Part shown: one piece after another, positions 61,481 to 62,339 of the stretch
Position numbering within the stretch: the first letter of the stretch is position 1
Layout of the letters: each line of letters opens with the position of its first letter
Source of the DNA: Leyella stercorea
GTDB lineage: Bacteria; Bacteroidota; Bacteroidia; Bacteroidales; Bacteroidaceae
Direction of reading: 5' to 3'
Assembly: GCF_019052365.1 (NCBI RefSeq)
Contig: NZ_JAHQUY010000007.1
Coordinates: forward strand, 1 to 62,339
Length of the DNA stretch: 62,339 bases
Made by a program: the position numbers and the translations under genes
Notes under the pieces: generated by a model
The model's database searches: none
What the model saw: the letters and a program-made list of their open reading frames with translations, nothing else
Told to the model about the DNA's origin: nothing

Positions 61481-61930
61481 ATGATTAGAATTTTTAGAAT
61501 TGTATTATTTTTAGTATGTGTATTTGGGGTAATACCCGCGATGTATGCGGAGAAAACAGTAGAAAAAAGCACTGTTAGCACAGCAAATTTTGATTGGGAA
61601 CCTGTGATGAAGGCAATCATTCAGGTTGAGAGCGAGGGCAACACAAAGGCCGTAAGAGGCAAGTCGTGTGGTGCAATGCAGATTACACCGATCCTCGTAG
61701 CAGAGTGTAACAACATTTTGAAAGGACGCAACAGCAAGACGCGTTACACACTTCGTGACCGTTTCAATCTCGAGAAGTCGAAAGAGATGTTCTTGCTTAT
61801 GCAGTCGGAATTTAATCCAGGTAATAACGTGGAGAAAGCCATTCGTGCTTGGAATGGTGGCAACAATTACAACAAGAAGCGCACTCAAAGATACTTTGAG
61901 AAGGTGATGAAAGAGTTGAAAAAGCAATAA
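61481..61930 (+). CDS. Lytic transglycosylase domain protein
   Basis: The 149-aa protein has a signal peptide (MIRIFRIVLFLVCVFGVIPA, cleavage near MYA-EK). The SLT-like fold has catalytic Glu50 in IQVESEG, the GAMQITP segment, and a final AIRAWNGGNNYN. The protein is short, so it holds only the core lysozyme-like domain. It should cut peptidoglycan glycan strands in the periplasm. It has a long leader and its own terminator. Confidence 0.85.
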   Translation: MIRIFRIVLFLVCVFGVIPAMYAEKTVEKSTVSTANFDWEPVMKAIIQVESEGNTKAVRGKSCGAMQITPILVAECNNILKGRNSKTRYTLRDRFNLEKSKEMFLLMQSEFNPGNNVEKAIRAWNGGNNYNKKRTQRYFEKVMKELKKQ

Positions 61931-61943
61931 ACTTTAATGATAG

Positions 61944-61978
61944 ACGCTCTGCAAGGCTTGTTCTTGCAGGGCGTTTTA
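61944..61978 (+). terminator. Terminator of the transglycosylase gene
   Basis: ACGCTCTGCAAG (61944-61955) pairs with CTTGCAGGGCGT (61963-61974) with one T-G pair; TTTTATTTTT follows. Confidence 0.88.
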
Positions 61979-62020
61979 TTTTTCTTCGCTTGATATAGAA
62001 CAAGTGTAGGGCGCAATGCT

Positions 62021-62339
62021 GGCTCACCCGATATATCTAGGGGAAAGCTTTTTGATTCTATAGAAAATTTATACCTTTGTGCCATGAACAATCAAGGATT
62101 ATTAGCATTGGCACAGTTAATTCTGCCATCAGAGATACTTACAAATTTTGAAGTAGTACGTGTAGAAGAAGAGGCTTCCCTTATTCGCATCTATCTTGAC
62201 GAATCGGTTAAGGTAGAATATAAAGAGAACCCAGAGATTGAATCCAAAGGGTTCTGTGAAGCCGTAACCATACGTGACTTCCCTATTCGCGACAAAGGTG
62301 TTGATCTAATCGTCAGAAGACGCAAATGGTACGACAAGC
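62021..62339 (+). mobile_element. ISL3/ISAon1-like IS (cut by window edge)
   Basis: The element begins GGCTCACCCGATATATCTAG, the likely terminal inverted repeat. A promoter follows: TTTTG, 17 nt, TACCTTTG (62072-62079), then the transposase ATG at 62084. Bases 62021-62094 are the inverse of 1-75, with one G missing. The 3' end lies outside. Confidence 0.82.
62084..62339 (+). CDS. ISAon1-type transposase N-terminal region (partial)
   Basis: The visible 85 residues begin MNNQGLLALAQLILPSEILT and include VTIRDFPIRDKGVDLIVRRR. This matches the separate N-terminal-region ORF of ISAon1-like ISL3 elements in Bacteroidota. Any catalytic part would follow downstream. The gene is cut by the window end, not by mutation. 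The start is 5 bp after the promoter box, so the mRNA is almost leaderless. Confidence 0.82.
   Translation, partial: MNNQGLLALAQLILPSEILTNFEVVRVEEEASLIRIYLDESVKVEYKENPEIESKGFCEAVTIRDFPIRDKGVDLIVRRRKWYDK

Overview
This 62.3 kb window is chromosomal DNA of a Bacteroidales bacterium, most probably Prevotella or a close relative. The gene families point there: DUF4494, DUF1573, DUF3078, FimB/Mfa2, GldE, HU-HIG-type HU, DUF4295, a short MetH without its reactivation domain, and an S9 peptidase of the DPP5 type. So do the promoters. At least ten match the Bacteroidota sigma-ABfr pattern (TTTG or TTG, 17-20 nt spacer, TAnnTTTG), several as an exact TTTTG-N19-TAnnTTTG. No rRNA, CRISPR array or prophage was seen.

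Layout. 0-9.5 kb: DUF4494, yggS, a flavodoxin/ferredoxin protein, YgiQ radical SAM, a fimbrial lipoprotein, ruvC with an MBL hydrolase, rsmG. 9.6-22.6 kb: porin, hrpB helicase with two in-frame repeat insertions, an operon with a catalytically degenerate FetA-like ATPase and FetB, HAD hydrolase, secreted nuclease, greA, Nif3-like and zinc-ribbon proteins, nitroreductase, secreted hydrolase. 22.9-26.9 kb: an A+T-richer accessory island with an HU-like protein, a winged-helix/PD-(D/E)xK-like nuclease, a DpnD/PcfM small protein, an Abi/HEPN protein, a 17-codon ORF or sRNA and a membrane protein. The DpnD 3' end and terminator are duplicated (131 nt, 7 mismatches) on either side of the Abi and membrane genes. 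27-45 kb: MFS transporter, S9 peptidase, yidC, pyrG, DUF3078, MORN protein, glgB, PPTase, gldE, ssb. 44.8-45.4 kb: six tRNAs (three Gly-GCC, two Leu-GAG, one Leu-CAG). 45.5-62 kb: nspC, a Zn/Cd-type P-ATPase, murQ with a class III Fic protein, smpB-metH, map, tsaD, cinA, rpmB-rpmG-DUF4295, a lytic transglycosylase. Both window ends lie in outward-facing copies of one ISL3/ISAon1-like insertion sequence, so the window probably is one contig between two IS copies.

The main unexplained signal is repeat architecture. Five intergenic regions (13.6, 22.7, 36.6, 52.2 and 61.0 kb) hold tandem arrays with a shared period of 22 bp although their unit sequences differ. A second class mixes 7-10 bp simple repeats with short GC-rich hairpins; it occurs at seven or more intergenic sites and twice, in frame, inside hrpB. 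These two classes and the duplicated-terminator defence cassette are the best candidates for something undescribed.
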